The notes under the pieces are model-generated. The model had not been told where the DNA came from. It ran no database searches and saw nothing but the letters and a program-made list of their open reading frames with translations. The position numbers and the translations under genes are program-made. From the NCBI GenBank assembly GCA_002747735.1, contig PDQE01000042.1:1-8988 (forward strand): 8,988 nt of DNA, given 5' to 3'. This stretch comes from Flavobacteriales bacterium (GTDB lineage: Bacteria; Bacteroidota; Bacteroidia; Flavobacteriales; Flavobacteriaceae). This document shows, in pieces, positions 7,283 to 8,988 of the stretch (the first letter of the stretch is position 1; each line of letters starts with the position of its first letter).

Positions 7283-7295
7283 ACGTTTAAATTTT
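7277..7295. repeat. 19-bp direct repeat, copy 2
   Basis: Identical to 7182-7200 and 95 bp from it in the same orientation. On the minus strand it ends in the ATG AAA of a 17-codon ORF. The two copies enclose 76 bp. Confidence 0.7.
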
Positions 7296-7400
7296 ATTAA
7301 TTGATAATAAATTAAATTATAAAATTGAACTCATTTCACGGTAGCAAATACAATTTACATATATGGGAAAAATATACGAATATAATTTACAACAGTTTTA

Positions 7401-7434
7401 TAGTACGGCACAAAAATGATATAATACGTCGCAA
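7401..7434. repeat. Two imperfect 13-mers 21 bp apart
   Basis: TAGTACGGCACAA (7401-7413) and TAATACGTCGCAA (7422-7434) agree at 10 of 13 positions. The 21-bp offset is two helical turns, so both would face the same side of the DNA, as in a regulator site. They lie just outside the inverted-repeat element and are far from any start codon, so their role is unclear. Confidence 0.2.
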
Positions 7435-7436
7435 TT

Positions 7437-7542
7437 ATACCAAGTCTAATATATAATCCTTAGCTATGGCGAGTATTTTTAATGCAGTAGAAGTGAAAAT
7501 TTATCCAATTATATGTAGCATTATATATTTTAGACTTGGTAT
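7437..7542. mobile_element. Small inverted-repeat element, MITE-like, next to the sulfatase stop
   Basis: The ends are perfect 13-bp inverted repeats: ATACCAAGTCTAA (7437-7449) and its complement TTAGACTTGGTAT (7530-7542). After a 2-nt bulge (7528-7529) the pairing continues for 8 bp (TATATAAT at 7450-7457 with ATTATATA at 7520-7527). About 62 bp lie between the arms, with no coding capacity. A TA occurs at each end (7438-7439 and 7540-7541), compatible with a TA target duplication as made by IS630/Tc1-type transposases; that family link is inference. It lies 6 bp beyond the sulfatase stop. The alternative is a long-stem transcription terminator, although the large loop and lack of a G-C stem argue against a simple one. 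Confidence 0.45.
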
Positions 7543-7548
7543 TAGATT

Positions 7549-8943
7549 TTATTTCTTTTCGTACAATCCTGTATTGCCTTTTTCCAGTATGGGCATTAAA
7601 CTATTAACCAAATCCATATTTTCCTGAGCAATATTTACGGTTTCCAAAGAGTCATTATCATGATTATATAATTCAATATTTGGTTTCTGGGACCTAAAAT
7701 ATTTTGTTAATCTATACTTGTTCGTTCTCACAGTAATCCCATTGTTAAAATAACTGTAGGCTACCTCATCATTTTTATCCATATTTTGTTTTATGTACTT
7801 CACAAAACTTTCACCGGGAATTTTTATTATTAACGGACTTTTTAAGGCATTTTCAAAAAGCGTATGTTTTCCCCATCTCCGCTGTTCGCCAAGATGCCAA
7901 CCGTGATCGCTCCAGACTACCACAATGGTATTTTTATCAAGACCTAATTTTTTCAGTTCATCAAGCACTTTTCCCACTTGACGGTCTGTATAACTCACTG
8001 CAGCATAGTACGCATGTCGCAATTTTTTTGCATAAGCATCAGAAACCGGCTGATCTAAAGTAGGTAATTCAACACCTAATTGATATTGATTAATTTCTCC
8101 GTTAGTACTAAGGCTTGCTTTGTTAATGTTTTTTGGAATATCTGGATTAGCAGCAATCTCAATGGAATCTCTATTGTACAAACTCCAATATTTTTCGGGT
8201 GAATTAAACGGCAAGTGCGGTTTAAAAAAGCCTACACCAAGAAAAAAAGGTTTGGCTTTATTTTTTAATTCACTTAGTTTTTTAATAGCCAATTCAGCAG
8301 TAAGCCCATCAGGATATCCGTTATCATCTACTGCTGCTTTTTCATAATGTTCAACTTTTTTATTAAGGCTTTGTCGGTTTTCTCCATTGGCATAGCCAAA
8401 AAAAGCATTCCATCCCGTTCCCCACTTACCACTGTTAAAAATCATTTCATCCCAGCTGTAAGGTAGTTCCCGTTTATTTGAAGGTTCTTCTTCATAACCA
8501 TACACCAAACCATCTGCCGAATGGCTTATTTTACCAATACCTACTGTGTAATATCCATTTCTTCGTAAGTGATGAATAAAGGTCTCCGGAATAGTTTTTT
8601 CCGGTTGGTCTGAAATTTCTTTTTCGGCAATATTATTGTTGAGTTGATTTACGGAAACCGGCCGGTTTCCGGTAAGCAAACAAAACCTTGATGGCCCGCA
8701 ACTTGGTACCTGTGCATAATGATTGGTAAATAAAACACTTTCCTTGGCGAGTTTATCTAAATTTGGGCTCTTAACAATTTTGTTACCATAAACTCCCAAA
8801 TCCGGACGAAGATCGTCAATGGCTATAAACAAAATGTTTGGTGACTTGTTTAGTTTAGTACTGAGTTGAGATGTTTCTTTACAAGCATTAAAGCAGAAAA
8901 AAACGCAAGCCAAAAAAATAAAGGTTTTTAAATTTTTAGTCAT
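7549..8943 (-). CDS. Type I sulfatase lipoprotein, iduronate-2-sulfatase-like, with an apparent internal deletion
   Basis: The 464-residue product has a lipoprotein-type signal peptide (FIFLACVFFCFNAC, Cys21). The sulfatase domain is recognisable throughout: metal ligands in IAIDDLRPDLGVYG (Asp43, Asp44), the formylglycine motif C-G-P-S-R (Cys82-Arg86) followed by LLTG, GIGKISH (Lys138, His141), FFKPHLPF (Lys241, His243), SDHGWHLGEQ (Asp346, His347) and GKHTLFE (Lys359). It belongs with the iduronate-2-sulfatase-like group (probably SulfAtlas S1_7) and would cleave sulfate esters, likely of sulfated polysaccharides, once Cys82 is matured by an enzyme encoded elsewhere. Between PLIIKIPG (370-377) and ESFVKYIK (378-385) the usual segment with a D-x-Y-P-T-L motif is missing; from memory it is about 40 residues. 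The C-terminal part (NNGITVRTNKYRLTKYFR, LEKGNTGLY) is normal. Folding may be affected. Confidence 0.9.
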   Translation of the reverse strand: MTKNLKTFIFLACVFFCFNACKETSQLSTKLNKSPNILFIAIDDLRPDLGVYGNKIVKSPNLDKLAKESVLFTNHYAQVPSCGPSRFCLLTGNRPVSVNQLNNNIAEKEISDQPEKTIPETFIHHLRRNGYYTVGIGKISHSADGLVYGYEEEPSNKRELPYSWDEMIFNSGKWGTGWNAFFGYANGENRQSLNKKVEHYEKAAVDDNGYPDGLTAELAIKKLSELKNKAKPFFLGVGFFKPHLPFNSPEKYWSLYNRDSIEIAANPDIPKNINKASLSTNGEINQYQLGVELPTLDQPVSDAYAKKLRHAYYAAVSYTDRQVGKVLDELKKLGLDKNTIVVVWSDHGWHLGEQRRWGKHTLFENALKSPLIIKIPGESFVKYIKQNMDKNDEVAYSYFNNGITVRTNKYRLTKYFRSQKPNIELYNHDNDSLETVNIAQENMDLVNSLMPILEKGNTGLYEKK

Positions 8944-8968
8944 TACTGCTTGTATTATGAATGCACAA

Positions 8969-8976
8969 CAAATTTA
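8969..8976 (-). promoter_or_regulatory. Bacteroidota-type -7 promoter element (TAAATTTG) for the sulfatase gene
   Basis: This is an exact match to TAnnTTTG on the minus strand, 25 nt upstream of the ATG at 8943. The -33 region falls outside the window. It suggests that the sulfatase is transcribed from its own promoter. Confidence 0.45.
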
Positions 8977-8988
8977 ACTCTAAAAAGA

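Larger units (their letters stand above)
7206..7548. other. 343-bp intergenic region between the sulfatase and the hydrolase
   Basis: I see no convincing protein or RNA gene here. It holds the second 19-bp repeat (7277-7295), a 17-codon minus-strand ORF (7229-7282), a perfect 6+1+6 palindrome GCCCAT-T-ATGGGC (7264-7276), two imperfect 13-mers (7401-7413 and 7422-7434) and an inverted-repeat element (7437-7542). Positions 7296-7400 are AT-rich with nothing I can name. Confidence 0.6.

Noticed and set aside
3429..8943. SulP transporter and sulfatase as a sulfate-release and uptake system
   Set aside because: They are on opposite strands, separated by an unrelated operon, and SulP substrates vary; no sequence evidence ties them together.

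Overview
The window looks like chromosomal DNA of a marine-type Flavobacteriaceae (phylum Bacteroidota). The evidence is an AT-rich composition, no clear Shine-Dalgarno sites, repeated matches to the Bacteroidota -7 promoter element TAnnTTTG just upstream of start codons, and characteristic families: a CarboxypepD_reg/DUF5686 outer-membrane protein, a TlpA-like thioredoxin lipoprotein and an S1-type sulfatase lipoprotein. This assignment is inferred from sequence character; no search was run.

Layout, left to right. (1) Positions 1-67, minus strand: the first 22 codons of a gene running off the left edge, with its own -7 element. (2) 200-2629, minus: an exported DUF5686 protein whose 3' end is frameshifted; the lost original tail is still readable in another frame down to position 183. 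(3) 2630-2878: a divergent promoter region. (4) 2879-3160, plus: a small DUF3817 membrane protein. (5) 3226-3420, plus: a short open frame of unknown nature, possibly a gene remnant. (6) 3429-5153, plus: a full-length SulP-family anion transporter with a STAS domain. (7) 5154-5257: a short convergent gap with a weak hairpin. (8) 7187-5258, minus: a probable two-gene operon, an alpha/beta hydrolase followed 31 bp later by a TlpA-like thioredoxin lipoprotein. (9) 7206-7548: 343 bp without a convincing gene, holding one of two 19-bp direct repeats, a 17-codon ORF, a pair of imperfect 13-mers and a roughly 106-bp element with inverted ends resembling a MITE. (10) 7549-8943, minus: a Cys-type sulfatase lipoprotein related to iduronate-2-sulfatases, with all visible active-site motifs but an apparent in-frame internal deletion.

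The genes do not form one obvious pathway. The sulfatase releases sulfate from sulfated glycans or similar esters, and the SulP transporter could move sulfate or another anion, but they lie on opposite strands more than 2 kb apart, so a link is only a guess. The hydrolase and thioredoxin lipoprotein are probably co-transcribed.

I see no defence system, CRISPR array, RNA gene or clearly novel multi-gene system. The strongest observations are signs of gene erosion (the DUF5686 frameshift and the sulfatase deletion), the small inverted-repeat element next to the sulfatase stop, and three genes whose longest-ORF TTG start overlaps a promoter-like element, so that the internal ATG is the likelier start.
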